Shown: piece by piece, positions 49,982 through 58,339 of the stretch | Layout of the letters: each line of letters begins with the position of its first letter | How positions within the stretch are numbered: the first letter of the stretch is position 1 | DNA from: Synechococcus sp. SynAce01 | Lineage (GTDB): Bacteria; Cyanobacteriota; Cyanobacteriia; PCC-6307; Cyanobiaceae | Direction: 5' to 3' | Assembly (NCBI RefSeq): GCF_001885215.1 | Contig: NZ_CP018091.1 | Span: 1,426,001 to 1,490,000, forward strand | Length of the DNA: 64,000 bases | Program-made: the position numbers and the translations under genes | Notes under the pieces: generated by a model | Database searches by the model: none | The model's input: the letters and a program-made list of their open reading frames with translations, nothing else | Told to the model about the DNA's origin: nothing

Positions 49982-51169
49982 TCACCCTAGAGGGTGCCCG
50001 AAAGCCTGCAGCAACCGCTTTCCCTCAGAGCCGCAGGCGCGCAGCTGGCGCGCCTGATCGAACAGCACCGCTCCGACACGCGTGTCGAAATCGCCGTAGC
50101 GGGCCAGGTAGGCCTGGCTGCGCTGCTCGATCGTGTCCGCCAGTCGCTGCTCCAGCCGTGCCGCCAGCTGGGGATCGAGCAATGCAAGTCCAGCGAGGGC
50201 TGCCTCCACCGTGGCGGCGCCATGGAGCTGGGCCAGGGGCTCGCCGCTCACCCCCTCCAGGGCCGCCAGGCTGGTGAGGATTTCGGCTCTGCCGTCGGCC
50301 AGATGGTGGTGGGTGTGGAAGATACCGCCAGCCAGCTTGATCAACTTGCCGTGGTACCCGAACAGGATCAGCTGCCGCACACCCGCCTCGCCCGCGGCCA
50401 CGATCACCGGCCCCAGCCAGTTGCCGGCCTTGAGCAACAGCTCCGCCGGCAGGCCCAGCCGCGGCGCCAGATCCAGGCCGTTCTCGCCGATCACCACCAC
50501 CAGATTTCCGCTGAAACCGGGTGCGGCGGCACGCTGACGCAGCTCGGCCAGGCAAGCCTCCAGCTGGTCGGGGGCGGCACTGCGCTGAACGATGGCCTGG
50601 GTGCCAATCAGGGCCAGGCCATCCACCACACCGAAGGCCGCGTTGCTGGTGCGCTCGGCGAGCCGGCGCCCCTGGGGAAAGATGATCCGCAGCCGCAGGC
50701 CCTCGCCGTCGGGCCAGAGCGGCCGCAGGTTCACGTCCAGCAGCTGACGGGCGTAGTTGGAGAGGCAAAGCTCGGAACTGCCTCCTTGGCCAGCCCCCCC
50801 ATCGATACTCCCCGCGTGCACACCGACGCCTTCGCCTGCCTCCAGCCGCAACCACTCGCCTGTGCCCTGCCGGGGGGGCGCTTCGCCGGCAGGCCAGGCG
50901 CTCGCCCACACCCAGATGGCCAGATCGCGGGTGAGATCAAGCCCCTCGCCGGGTTGGCAACGGCTGATGCCCAGGGCCGTTCCCCCTCCCAGGCGGGCGG
51001 CGGCTTCGACGGGCACAGGCCGCAATCCCGGCGGATCGAGCAATTCCAGCAGTGGAGCTGGATCCAGCGGACCGGCGGCCTGATCCGGGCCAGCCACCAG
51101 GGCCTGCACGGCGGCGCGCGCCGCTGCTGCCACCCAGACCGGCAGGGTGAAACCGCTGGGGGAGGTCAT
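49982..51169 (-). CDS. cbiD: Cobalt-precorrin-5B C1-methyltransferase
   Basis: About 395 aa from the ATG at 51169. It acts in the anaerobic, cobalt-early corrinoid pathway. Family features are [31 protein letters not shown], INPxG-type [31 protein letters not shown] and [26 protein letters not shown]. The HTHHH stretch is typical of CbiD. Together with cobH this shows synthesis of a B12-type cofactor. It is divergent from the aminotransferase gene. Confidence 0.93.
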   Translation of the reverse strand: MTSPSGFTLPVWVAAAARAAVQALVAGPDQAAGPLDPAPLLELLDPPGLRPVPVEAAARLGGGTALGISRCQPGEGLDLTRDLAIWVWASAWPAGEAPPRQGTGEWLRLEAGEGVGVHAGSIDGGAGQGGSSELCLSNYARQLLDVNLRPLWPDGEGLRLRIIFPQGRRLAERTSNAAFGVVDGLALIGTQAIVQRSAAPDQLEACLAELRQRAAAPGFSGNLVVVIGENGLDLAPRLGLPAELLLKAGNWLGPVIVAAGEAGVRQLILFGYHGKLIKLAGGIFHTHHHLADGRAEILTSLAALEGVSGEPLAQLHGAATVEAALAGLALLDPQLAARLEQRLADTIEQRSQAYLARYGDFDTRVGAVLFDQARQLRACGSEGKRLLQAFGHPLG

Positions 51170-51255
51170 CGCGGCGGCGCTGATCGGAGGGTCGCAAGGC
51201 CGTTTTTTAAGCTGGATGATCGCGCCGCCGCGCACCCACCTTCCGCGCCACTGCC

Positions 51256-52410
51256 ATGCAGGACAAGCTGACCCTGATGATCCCCGGTCCTACCCCGGTG
51301 CCGGAGAGCGTCCTGCTGGCGATGAGCCGCCATCCGATCGGCCACCGCAGCGCTGAGTTCCAGGCGATTGTCCAGCGCACCACCGCCCAGCTCAAGTGGT
51401 TGCATCAGACCGAAGCGGATGTGCTGGCGCTCACCGGCAGCGGCACGGCGGCGATGGAAGCCGGAATCATCAACGTGCTCAGCACGGGCGACAAGGTGCT
51501 CTGCGGGGACAACGGCAAGTTCGGCGAGCGCTGGGTGAAGGTGGCCAGGGCCTACGGGCTCGAGGTGGAGGTGATCGAGGCGGAGTGGGGCCAGCCCCTG
51601 GATCCTGAAGCCTTCCGCACCGCCCTTGAAGCTGACACCGACAAGCGGATCCGGGCCGTGATCCTCACCCATTCGGAAACCTCTACCGGCGTGATCAATG
51701 ATCTCGAAACGATCGCCCGCCACGTTCATGCCCATGGCCAGGCCTTGGTCGTTGCTGACTGTGTCACCAGCCTTGGCGCCTGCAACGTGCCGATGGACGC
51801 CTGGGGCCTTGATGTGGTGGGCTCCGGTTCCCAGAAGGGTTACATGATGCCGCCTGGCCTTGGCTTCGTGGCGATGAGCCAGCGGGCCTGGAAAGCCCAG
51901 GAACGCTCCAATCTGCCGAAGTTCTATTTCAACCTGGCCACTTATCGCAAAGCCGCGGCCAAAGACAGCAACCCCTTCACCCCTCCGGTGAATCTCTACT
52001 TCGCCCTGGAGGCAGCCCTGGAGATGATGCAGGCCGAAGGGCTTGAGGCCATTTTTGCCCGCCATGCCCGCCACCGCCGCGCTGCCCAGGCGGGCATGAA
52101 GGGGATCGGTCTGGCGCTCTATGCCGCCGACGGCCACGGCAGCCCCTCGATTACCGCCGTGGCACCGGAGGGGATCGATGCCGAAATCTTGCGCAAAGCC
52201 GTGAAGGAGCGGTTCGACATCCTGCTGGCCGGCGGACAGGATCACCTCAAGGGCAAGGTCTTCCGGATCGGCCACCTCGGTTTCGTCTGCGACCGCGATC
52301 TGCTCACCGCCGTGGCGGCCATTGAGGCCACCGTGGCGGCGCTGGGACTGGCCAAGGGAGCGGCTGGTGCGGGGGTGGCCGCTGCTGCCGTCGAGCTGGC
52401 CAAAGGCTGA
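51256..52410 (+). CDS. Alanine-glyoxylate / serine-pyruvate-type aminotransferase (class V)
   Basis: 384 aa PLP enzyme. It begins LMIPGPTPVPESVLLAMSRHPIGHRS. It has LTGSGTAAMEA, ADCVTSLGACNVPMDAWGLDVVGSGSQK with the PLP lysine K194, and a C-terminal FRIGHLGFVCDRDLL. Family members interconvert glyoxylate with glycine, or serine with hydroxypyruvate, in photorespiration. Some cyanobacterial homologues are mislabelled as a soluble hydrogenase subunit. Substrate preference is inference. Confidence 0.92.
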   Translation: MQDKLTLMIPGPTPVPESVLLAMSRHPIGHRSAEFQAIVQRTTAQLKWLHQTEADVLALTGSGTAAMEAGIINVLSTGDKVLCGDNGKFGERWVKVARAYGLEVEVIEAEWGQPLDPEAFRTALEADTDKRIRAVILTHSETSTGVINDLETIARHVHAHGQALVVADCVTSLGACNVPMDAWGLDVVGSGSQKGYMMPPGLGFVAMSQRAWKAQERSNLPKFYFNLATYRKAAAKDSNPFTPPVNLYFALEAALEMMQAEGLEAIFARHARHRRAAQAGMKGIGLALYAADGHGSPSITAVAPEGIDAEILRKAVKERFDILLAGGQDHLKGKVFRIGHLGFVCDRDLLTAVAAIEATVAALGLAKGAAGAGVAAAAVELAKG

Positions 52411-52459
52411 CACCCAGGGGCGGCGGTAAGTTCAGGCCGAACAAAACGCCCTGTCTGAC

Positions 52460-52933
52460 ATGCGCCGCTCCCTCGCGCTGGCTCTGGCTGTTGTCTCTCT
52501 CGCTGCGGCGGGCTGCCAGCAGGACACCGAGAAGACCGAAGCAGAGCTTGAGGCCAAGATCTGCAACAACCTGGCGGGCGTCGGCACGGCTCTTGAGGAG
52601 GTTGCGGCCCTCGAGCCAAGCTCCACGGTGGGGGAGGCCAAGGTGGCCAACCTGGCTCTCAGCTCTTCCCTGGCCAGCCTGAACCAGTCGGAAGCTTTGC
52701 TAGAGAAATATCGCCTGCGCGATTTCCGCGACCAGCTCAAGGCCTTCGACGCCGCAGCCACCCGGGTGACCACCAACAAGACCCTGACCCTCCAGGAAGC
52801 CGCCGGCGAGCTCAAGACCGAGGCTGCCCCCGTGATCGCTGCCCGCCGCAGGGTCTCGCAGCAGGTGAATTGTCCAGAGGAATCGGCAGAAGCCTCACCC
52901 ACCGCCCCGCCAGCGCCGGGCAACGGCACGTGA
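52460..52933 (+). CDS. Small predicted lipoprotein
   Basis: 157 aa. The signal peptide MRRSLALALAVVSLAAAGC ends in a lipobox (LAAAGC). The mature part is predicted helical, with two cysteines (KICNNL and VNCPEE) and a Pro/Ala-rich end. No known domain is recognised. It stands alone between the aminotransferase and tRNA-Gly. Confidence 0.8.
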   Translation: MRRSLALALAVVSLAAAGCQQDTEKTEAELEAKICNNLAGVGTALEEVAALEPSSTVGEAKVANLALSSSLASLNQSEALLEKYRLRDFRDQLKAFDAAATRVTTNKTLTLQEAAGELKTEAAPVIAARRRVSQQVNCPEESAEASPTAPPAPGNGT

Positions 52934-52976
52934 TGGGATGGCCCCGCGAGCAAGAGGTTTGCTACTTTGGGTGAGT

Positions 52977-53048
52977 GCGGGTGTAATTCAGTGGTAGAAT
53001 GTCAGCTTCCCAAGCTGAACGTCGCCGGTTCGAATCCGGTCACCCGCT
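52977..53048 (+). tRNA. tRNA-Gly, anticodon CCC
   Basis: A complete cloverleaf of 72 nt. The acceptor stem GCGGGTG pairs with CACCCGC. The D stem is ATTC/GAAT, the anticodon stem TCAGC/GCTGA with loop TTCCCAA (anticodon CCC, reading GGG), and the T arm GCCGG TTCGAAT CCGGT. T follows as discriminator. The 3' CCA is not encoded. Confidence 0.97.
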
Positions 53049-53222
53049 TGCTATTAACAGTTTAAAGCTTTTTCAGACAAAAGGCAAAAGCGCGGCCAAA
53101 AATTGAGTCAGTTCATCCAGCGAAACGTCGCGCGCGCAACCTCTTCCTGCTGGCCGCTGGGCTGGATGAAACAAAAATGGGTCTGTAACGCTTAACCCTG
53201 AATTGAGAAGCGTCTGGCTGGA

Positions 53223-53462
53223 TCAAGAACGGGGCTTGATCAATTGGAGCACCTGTGGGCCCAAGCCGCTGACGCGCCTCTCGCAATCAAGAATCTTGAG
53301 GATTCCACGGCCCGCCTTGCCCAGGTCTCCTTGGGCTGCTGCCTGCTGTGCTTCAGCTTCCAATCCTTCAAGCTCCAGCAGCAGGGCCGCCCGCTGCCCT
53401 TTTTGCTGGAGGCTGACGTTGCGCAGGGAATCGTTCAGATGAACAGCGTTCGTTTGCGTCAA
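53223..53462 (-). CDS. Small hypothetical protein (helical), start uncertain
   Basis: About 79 aa if read from a TTG at 53462; the frame stays open to 53570. The convincing part is SLQQKGQRAALLLELEGLEAEAQQAAAQGDLGKAGRGILKILDCERR, a charged helical region with alanine spacing, ending GLGPQVLQLI. No membrane segment or known motif is present. It could be a picocyanobacterial small protein; chance cannot be excluded. Confidence 0.45.
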   Translation of the reverse strand: MTQTNAVHLNDSLRNVSLQQKGQRAALLLELEGLEAEAQQAAAQGDLGKAGRGILKILDCERRVSGLGPQVLQLIKPRS

Positions 53463-53597
53463 AACAGACGTATTCCTCTGCGAAGTCCTCGGTGAATTGT
53501 CCTTTAAGATGGAGCGGGGCTTGCTTAAAAGTTGAAAAGGAGCCACAGAAAAATCAACTCTGATTGCCAAACCTCTGCAGATTACATTGCAGCGTTA

Positions 53598-53741
53598 TCA
53601 AGTGCCTGGTTCTTCCCCTTCTCCGCCGAGATCAGCAATCATGGAGCGGAGCTGATCAGCCCTCGAAAACTCCCCTTTGGCCATGGCGACAGCAAGGGAG
53701 AATTCAAGTTTTTCAAGCTGATGTCCTCCCTCGATGAACAC
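53598..53741 (-). CDS. Small UVR-motif-like protein, start uncertain
   Basis: About 47 aa from a GTG at 53741; the frame is open to 53891. The sequence LEKLEFSLAVAMAKGEFSRADQLRSMIADL has the spacing of a UVR motif, the helical hairpin found at the end of UvrB and in McsA/ClpC partners. The rest is a short acidic tail. A lone UVR-type hairpin could be an adaptor. Evidence is limited to this pattern. Confidence 0.4.
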   Translation of the reverse strand: MFIEGGHQLEKLEFSLAVAMAKGEFSRADQLRSMIADLGGEGEEPGT

Positions 53742-53887
53742 CGAAGCGGGCTGACGGGGTGAGCCTGACTTGTGCTGCTCTGCGCTGAGGGGACGGGGCA
53801 GAGGGCAGGCCGGAAACGAAGGCGCCATGGTTGCATTTCTTTTCATTTTGACATCCCAGGCCGTGTGATGCGATACGGGCTCAGTGC

Positions 53888-54241
53888 TCAAGCGGCGTTG
53901 GCGAAGCCTTCCGGTTTTTCGGCGGCCGTGGTCAGCGGCGTCGAGAACGGTTCCGGTCCCTGCACGGAGTTCTCAACGGAGTCCTGCAGGGAGTCCTGAA
54001 TGGGAGGATCGGAAGCCTCGGATGAGTCATCTAGAAGCAGCCGGCAATCACGGAGCAGCCCCTCCACATTCGTCAGAGCAGCCAGTTCGCCGGGATCGCC
54101 CTCCTGGCGATGATCCAAAGCCAGCTCCAGCGTCCCGAGCCGTTGTTCCAACTTCACCAGTCGGTGGGACAGGGCGCTCACCGTCTGGGCGAGGTCTTCG
54201 GCCGTGCGCGTGATCCGAAAGGAAACCGATTCAGGTGCCAT
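53888..54241 (-). CDS. Hypothetical coiled-coil protein
   Basis: 117 aa from the ATG at 54241. Residues 1-70 form a helical region with heptad-like leucines (TAEDLAQTVSALSHRLVKLEQRLGTLELAL), then NVEGLLRDCRLLLDD. The tail is acidic and Ser/Pro-rich. No known family is recognised. It is divergent from the AbrB-type membrane gene. Confidence 0.65.
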   Translation of the reverse strand: MAPESVSFRITRTAEDLAQTVSALSHRLVKLEQRLGTLELALDHRQEGDPGELAALTNVEGLLRDCRLLLDDSSEASDPPIQDSLQDSVENSVQGPEPFSTPLTTAAEKPEGFANAA

Positions 54242-54333
54242 CAAGGAGCGGCAGTAGAGCCGATGACAGCACAAAAACTCGCCGGACTCAAGTCAGCGTC
54301 CAGACTGCGGAAGCTCTGATCGACCACCCGGGC

Positions 54334-54855
54334 ATGGCCCTGACGAGTTCTTTGCTGCCCTACATGCTCTGCGGTCTGGTGGGTGGGCTTTTGGCACTGC
54401 GCACGGGGATTCCAGCGGCCCCCCTGGCTGGCGCCCTGCTCGGGGCTGGCCTGGTCAGCATGAGTGGCCGTCTTGAGGCCGCAGAGTGGCCGATGGGAAC
54501 GCGCACCCTGTTGGAAATCGGCATCGGCACGGTGATCGGTACCGGCCTGACCGGTTCGGCGCTGAGTGAACTTCGTCTGCTCTGGCGGCCGGCCATCTTG
54601 ATCACCGTGACGCTGGTGGCGGCCGGCCTGGTGGTCGGGCTCTGGTGCAGCCGGCTGCTCGGGGTTGATCCGGTGATCATGTTGCTCGGGGCCGCGCCGG
54701 GTGGGATCACCGGCATGAGCCTGGTGGGCGCGGAGTTCGGGGTTGGGGCCGCGGTGGCCACCCTTCATGTTGTGCGGCTGATCACCGTGCTGATCGTGCT
54801 GCCGCTGGCCGTGCGCTTGCTCGCTTCGACCACAACGGGTCATCCCTCCGGTTGA
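54334..54855 (+). CDS. AbrB-family membrane protein (single repeat)
   Basis: 173 aa from the ATG at 54334. It has about five membrane segments. RTGIPAAPLAGALLGAGL, GTVIGTGLTGSALSEL and LLGAAPGGITGMSLVGAEFGVGAAVATLHVVRLI are the signature of the AbrB-duplication membrane family (unrelated to the AbrB DNA-binding fold). Usual members have two repeats and about 350 aa, so this is a half-length form that may dimerise. The substrate is unknown. Confidence 0.8.
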   Translation: MALTSSLLPYMLCGLVGGLLALRTGIPAAPLAGALLGAGLVSMSGRLEAAEWPMGTRTLLEIGIGTVIGTGLTGSALSELRLLWRPAILITVTLVAAGLVVGLWCSRLLGVDPVIMLLGAAPGGITGMSLVGAEFGVGAAVATLHVVRLITVLIVLPLAVRLLASTTTGHPSG

Positions 54856-54935
54856 TCAAGACAGGCCCTGGCCCTCGACAGTTGGAAGTTGGCCGATACG
54901 TTGGGCCCATAGGTCCGGGTTCACCAACGCTTTCC

Positions 54936-55400
54936 ATGGTTGCTCTGCGTTCGCTTCGTCTCTCGCCGCTGCTGCGTCTTGGCGTCGTTCTGGCACCGGT
55001 GCTGGCTGCCTTGGTGCTGCCGGCACCGGTTCGCAGCCAGACCACGGTGGCTGCAGGCTCCGATCCTTCCTCCAAAGGGGCGGAGGTGTATTGCTTCATG
55101 CGCCAATCAGGCAATGACCATGAGGTCAGTTGGACGGCCGCCTATGCCTTGATCAAACGGCAGAGCGCCAGCCTGTTCAAGACATCGCCTCAGCACGGGG
55201 CGGTGATGATCACCGAGGCCGTGGTCAACAATCCCAGTGCCTTCCCCGATTGCGGCCGCTACCTGGGGGCTTTGTTCGGCTCGGAACAGGGAGCCTCCGC
55301 CCCGACCCAGCGGGGTACGGCGGACAACAGCGCTTTCGCTGAAGGCCCCATGGCCATTCCCAGTGGTGGGACCACCAGGGATGATCGCTACAACTATTGA
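54936..55400 (+). CDS. Hypothetical exported protein
   Basis: 154 aa from the ATG at 54936. The signal peptide LGVVLAPVLAALVLPAPVRSQ is followed by a mature part with VYCFMRQSGNDHEVSWTAAYALIKRQSASLFKTSP and AVVNNPSAFPDCGRYLGALFG, including two cysteines. The C-terminus is low complexity (TTRDDRYNY). No known function is recognised. The next gene starts close behind it on the same strand. Confidence 0.7.
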   Translation: MVALRSLRLSPLLRLGVVLAPVLAALVLPAPVRSQTTVAAGSDPSSKGAEVYCFMRQSGNDHEVSWTAAYALIKRQSASLFKTSPQHGAVMITEAVVNNPSAFPDCGRYLGALFGSEQGASAPTQRGTADNSAFAEGPMAIPSGGTTRDDRYNY

Positions 55401-55413
55401 GATCCGTTCTGCG

Positions 55414-55797
55414 GTGATCCGTTCCCTGCGGCTTTTGGTGATTGCTCTTGTCGGGGTCTGCCTGGGGGCCTGCCGGGCTTCGCCACCGCCGCTCGACCCC
55501 AATCGCCTCAGCCGTGACGACTGCCTGAAGGACGTCAGGGTGGACGCGCTGGAGAAGGCCTTGCTGGCCTGTGATCAGGTGGTAGCGCAGTTCCCCCAGG
55601 ATCCGCAGCCCTTGAACGATCGCTTCGTGCTTCATAGCCTCAACGAAGATCCCAAGGCAGCCTGCAGGGATATCGATCAAGCCGCCGCCCTGCTCGATAG
55701 CGGTGAGGTCGATGGGGATCCCCAGCTGGGCATTGATGTCCGCGTCCGCCAGGAAAGCTGCCGCGAGCGTGCCCCGCTGCCGCAGTCGTTGCGTTAA
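55414..55797 (+). CDS. Small predicted lipoprotein
   Basis: 127 aa from a GTG at 55414 (an ATG at 55381 would overlap the previous gene by 20 bases). The signal LLVIALVGVCLGAC gives a lipobox (CLGAC). The mature part, with RDDCLKDVRVDALEKALLACDQVVAQFP and LNEDPKAACRDIDQAAALLD, looks like a short TPR-like helical repeat with several cysteines. The function is unknown. Confidence 0.7.
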   Translation: MIRSLRLLVIALVGVCLGACRASPPPLDPNRLSRDDCLKDVRVDALEKALLACDQVVAQFPQDPQPLNDRFVLHSLNEDPKAACRDIDQAAALLDSGEVDGDPQLGIDVRVRQESCRERAPLPQSLR

Positions 55798-55818
55798 TCC
55801 GGCTGATCAGGCCCAGCT

Positions 55819-57372
55819 CTACCAGCCTTCGAGCAGCTCCCGAACCATGGCCGGCAGGGCCCGCCGCCGCAGGCTGGTCTGCCGCCCTTCAAGCAACAGG
55901 GCGATGCGTTCGGCCTTGCTGGTGATCAGGCCATCGACCAGCTGATCGGCAACGCCAAGTTGGAGCCAGTGGCTGGTCAGGGGGCCCGCCATGCCGATGC
56001 GATGGCAACGGTCTTCGGCCTGCTCGGCGTCGCCTGGGGTCCAGGGACGCTCGATCAGGATCACGTGGGCTGCGCGGTGCAGGTTGAAACCAATGCCGCC
56101 GCTGCCGAAGGTGGCGACCAGCAGTGAGGTTTCGCCGGCCTGAAAGCGATTCACCTCTCCCTGGCGTTCGGCGGGCTTCAAGCGGCCGGTAATCAAGGCA
56201 CCGCCCAAATGCTGCTGCAACAGCTCGGCGGCGGCCACGAACGCCGTGAACACGACCACGGCCTCCTGGCGCTGCAACAATTCCGCCACCAGCTCCCGGG
56301 CTGCGGGCAATTTGTACTGGGCCCCGATCTGGCGCAGGGCGGTGAGCATGGCCAGCGATTCGGCGCCGGGGCGCACCTCGCCGCGGGCCGCCCGACGGCG
56401 GTAGTCGTTCACCTTGGCCTGCAGCAGGTGTTGGAATCCCCTGCCTTCCGTTGTGCTCAGATCCACCGCCTGAAATCGGCGCCGTTTGGGGGGGAGTTCC
56501 AGGCAGTCCTGCTTGCGGCGATGCAGTAACAGGGGACGGGTCAGAGCCTGGAGCTCTTCGAGGCGTTCCGCACCGCTGGCCTGCCACTGACGCCGTTCGC
56601 CGATCTGACGCCAATGGCCCTGGCAGTAGCGCTGCTCAAAGGCCAGCTGATTGAGACCAAGTGGGTGGCCGATCGCCATCAGCAAGGGGAACAGCTGGGC
56701 TGGACGGCCGTTCTTCATCGGCGTGCCGGTGAGCAGCCAAATGGCGCGCAGACGGGGGTGACGCGCCAGGCGCAACAGGGCCTGGGTGCGGGCGGCGCCA
56801 AGATTCTGGGCATAGTGCGCCTCATCCACCAGCAAAACGGTTCCGGCTGGGGGCAGGCAGCGGGGAAGTCGGCCCCAGCTGATCAACTCCAACTGCAGTC
56901 CGAGTGCGATCGCTTCCTGGCGCCAGTGGGCATGGAGTCCGCCCGGGGCGATCACGGCGATGCGGCAGTCGGCCAGGCGGGCCATCGCCCGGGCGGCGGC
57001 CAGGGCGGTGAGGGTTTTGCCCAGGCCCATCGGATGGGCCAGCAGGGCGCCGCGGCGGGCCAGCAACCAGCGGACGGCTAACCGCTGATGGGCATACAGC
57101 CGGCGACCATCGGGCAGGCAGCGCTCAAGATCGGCGGCGGCAACAAGCTCGCGGTGGGCCGGCAAGGGCGGCAAGGGCTGCTCCAGCCAGTCCATCCACT
57201 CGCTCAGTTCGGCGTCGATGCGAAACTGTCTCCCCAGCAGCTGGCGCAGGGCCAGCGAGGCTTCCAAGGGAAACTCCCAGCAGTGCCGACGGGCCCGCCA
57301 CTCACCCCGGGGCCTGACGGCGCGCAACTGCGCCTGGGTGACGGGATCGAAGGGAGAGATCACCTCGATCAA
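55819..57372 (-). CDS. SNF2-family helicase, SMARCAL1/HARP-like
   Basis: 517 aa from a TTG at 57372. No ATG or GTG occurs in frame upstream before a stop, although the upstream codons look like more of the N-terminal domain. Residues 1-50 (VISPFDPVTQAQLRAVRPRGEW, HCWEFPLE) resemble the HARP domain of annealing helicases. The Walker A region is HPMGLGKTLTALAAA (113-127), the DEAH box VDEAHYAQN (182-190), then LLTGTPMKNG and a C-lobe with TFGSGGIGFNLHRA and QAEDRCHRIGM. It is likely a DNA-remodelling ATPase in repair. It is divergent from an HNH nuclease gene. Confidence 0.85.
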   Translation of the reverse strand: MIEVISPFDPVTQAQLRAVRPRGEWRARRHCWEFPLEASLALRQLLGRQFRIDAELSEWMDWLEQPLPPLPAHRELVAAADLERCLPDGRRLYAHQRLAVRWLLARRGALLAHPMGLGKTLTALAAARAMARLADCRIAVIAPGGLHAHWRQEAIALGLQLELISWGRLPRCLPPAGTVLLVDEAHYAQNLGAARTQALLRLARHPRLRAIWLLTGTPMKNGRPAQLFPLLMAIGHPLGLNQLAFEQRYCQGHWRQIGERRQWQASGAERLEELQALTRPLLLHRRKQDCLELPPKRRRFQAVDLSTTEGRGFQHLLQAKVNDYRRRAARGEVRPGAESLAMLTALRQIGAQYKLPAARELVAELLQRQEAVVVFTAFVAAAELLQQHLGGALITGRLKPAERQGEVNRFQAGETSLLVATFGSGGIGFNLHRAAHVILIERPWTPGDAEQAEDRCHRIGMAGPLTSHWLQLGVADQLVDGLITSKAERIALLLEGRQTSLRRRALPAMVRELLEGW

Positions 57373-57615
57373 TCCGGCCGGGCCCAGGGCAAGCCGGCAA
57401 CTGGCACCGCTGCTGCTGTTTGCTGCCGCAGCAGCGGTGGGGGCTCGGCTGACCGGAGCAGGAGGGGCGCCAGACAGAAACAGGCCGCGCAGCTCGGTTG
57501 GAATCTAAGCCAGCCCCCCGGAGGACAAGCCGGATGGCAAGCCGTTAAAATGCAGTGGTCGACACATTGACAGCAGAGCTTTCCGGTGCAAACTGGCCCA
57601 AATTGAATCAAGGAG

Positions 57616-58029
57616 ATGCACGCCAGAGATGCGGTCTTTCTTGAAGAACTCTGCCCCAAACTTAGGGTCAGACACTGGCGTCAATCTCTCCATAAATACA
57701 CCCATCACCGTTGCATTTATTGCGGTGATCGCTCCGAATCCATTGATCACCTCATGCCCCGTTGTCACGGTGGTCTGAGTGTGACCGCCAATTGCGTGCC
57801 GGCCTGCCTGGCCTGCAACGGCCACAAGAGCGATGCCGATGCCTTCGATTGGTACCGGCAGCAACGCTTTTACGATCCCCGGCGGGCCATGGCGATCCGC
57901 GCCTGGATGGACGGTGATCTGCGGCTGGCTGTGCGACTGCTGCAGTGGGCCACCCCAGAGCTTGCGGCTGCGACCCAACAGACCCCCACGGAGCAGGGCC
58001 CTGCCGGCATGGTCTGGCAGGCCGCCTGA
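57616..58029 (+). CDS. HNH endonuclease
   Basis: 137 aa. The core has C33-xx-C36 (CIYCG), ESIDHLMPRCHGG with D44-H45, N59, and C64-xx-C67 followed by NGHKSD with H70. This is a complete HNH fold with a four-cysteine zinc site. An AAGGAG directly abuts the ATG, which is unusually close for a ribosome-binding site. A TTAAAAT element about 70 bases upstream is a possible -10. DNA target and role are unknown. Confidence 0.9.
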   Translation: MHARDAVFLEELCPKLRVRHWRQSLHKYTHHRCIYCGDRSESIDHLMPRCHGGLSVTANCVPACLACNGHKSDADAFDWYRQQRFYDPRRAMAIRAWMDGDLRLAVRLLQWATPELAAATQQTPTEQGPAGMVWQAA

Positions 58030-58044
58030 ACCGGTGGCCCCAGG

Positions 58045-58305
58045 TCACCAGACCCGGCAGGCCGCAGGGTTCTGGTGACGCTGGCAGATCTGGCCATCAA
58101 CCCAGGGGCGCTCCGGTGCGATCACCACGGCGGCCGCCAGCAGAGCAAGGGCACAGGCGGCGGGCATGGCCCGTTGCCAGGCCTGGCTTGATCGCCGGCG
58201 CGCGGCCCGTTGTTGGCCGCTGGCGACGGGCCTGCGGGCAGCGACCACGGAGCGGACTGGGTCGCGGGATAGGGAGCTGGATGTAGAGAAACAGGAGGCC
58301 GCCAT
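58045..58305 (-). CDS. Small membrane-anchored hypothetical protein
   Basis: 86 aa. A basic N-terminus (residues 1-46) is followed by one hydrophobic segment (AACALALLAAAVVIA) and a short tail with two cysteines that ends CRVW. Its start is 34 bases from the divergent SDR gene, and its stop is 15 bases after the HNH gene on the other strand. The compact tail looks conserved-like, but no family name can be given. Confidence 0.5.
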   Translation of the reverse strand: MAASCFSTSSSLSRDPVRSVVAARRPVASGQQRAARRRSSQAWQRAMPAACALALLAAAVVIAPERPWVDGQICQRHQNPAACRVW

Positions 58306-58339
58306 CGGTCAACAGAACAACACTGATACAGGTGTACTC

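Noticed and set aside
52977-53222. tRNA-Gly as an integration site
   Set aside because: The 3' end of the tRNA is not repeated nearby, and no integrase or phage genes follow.
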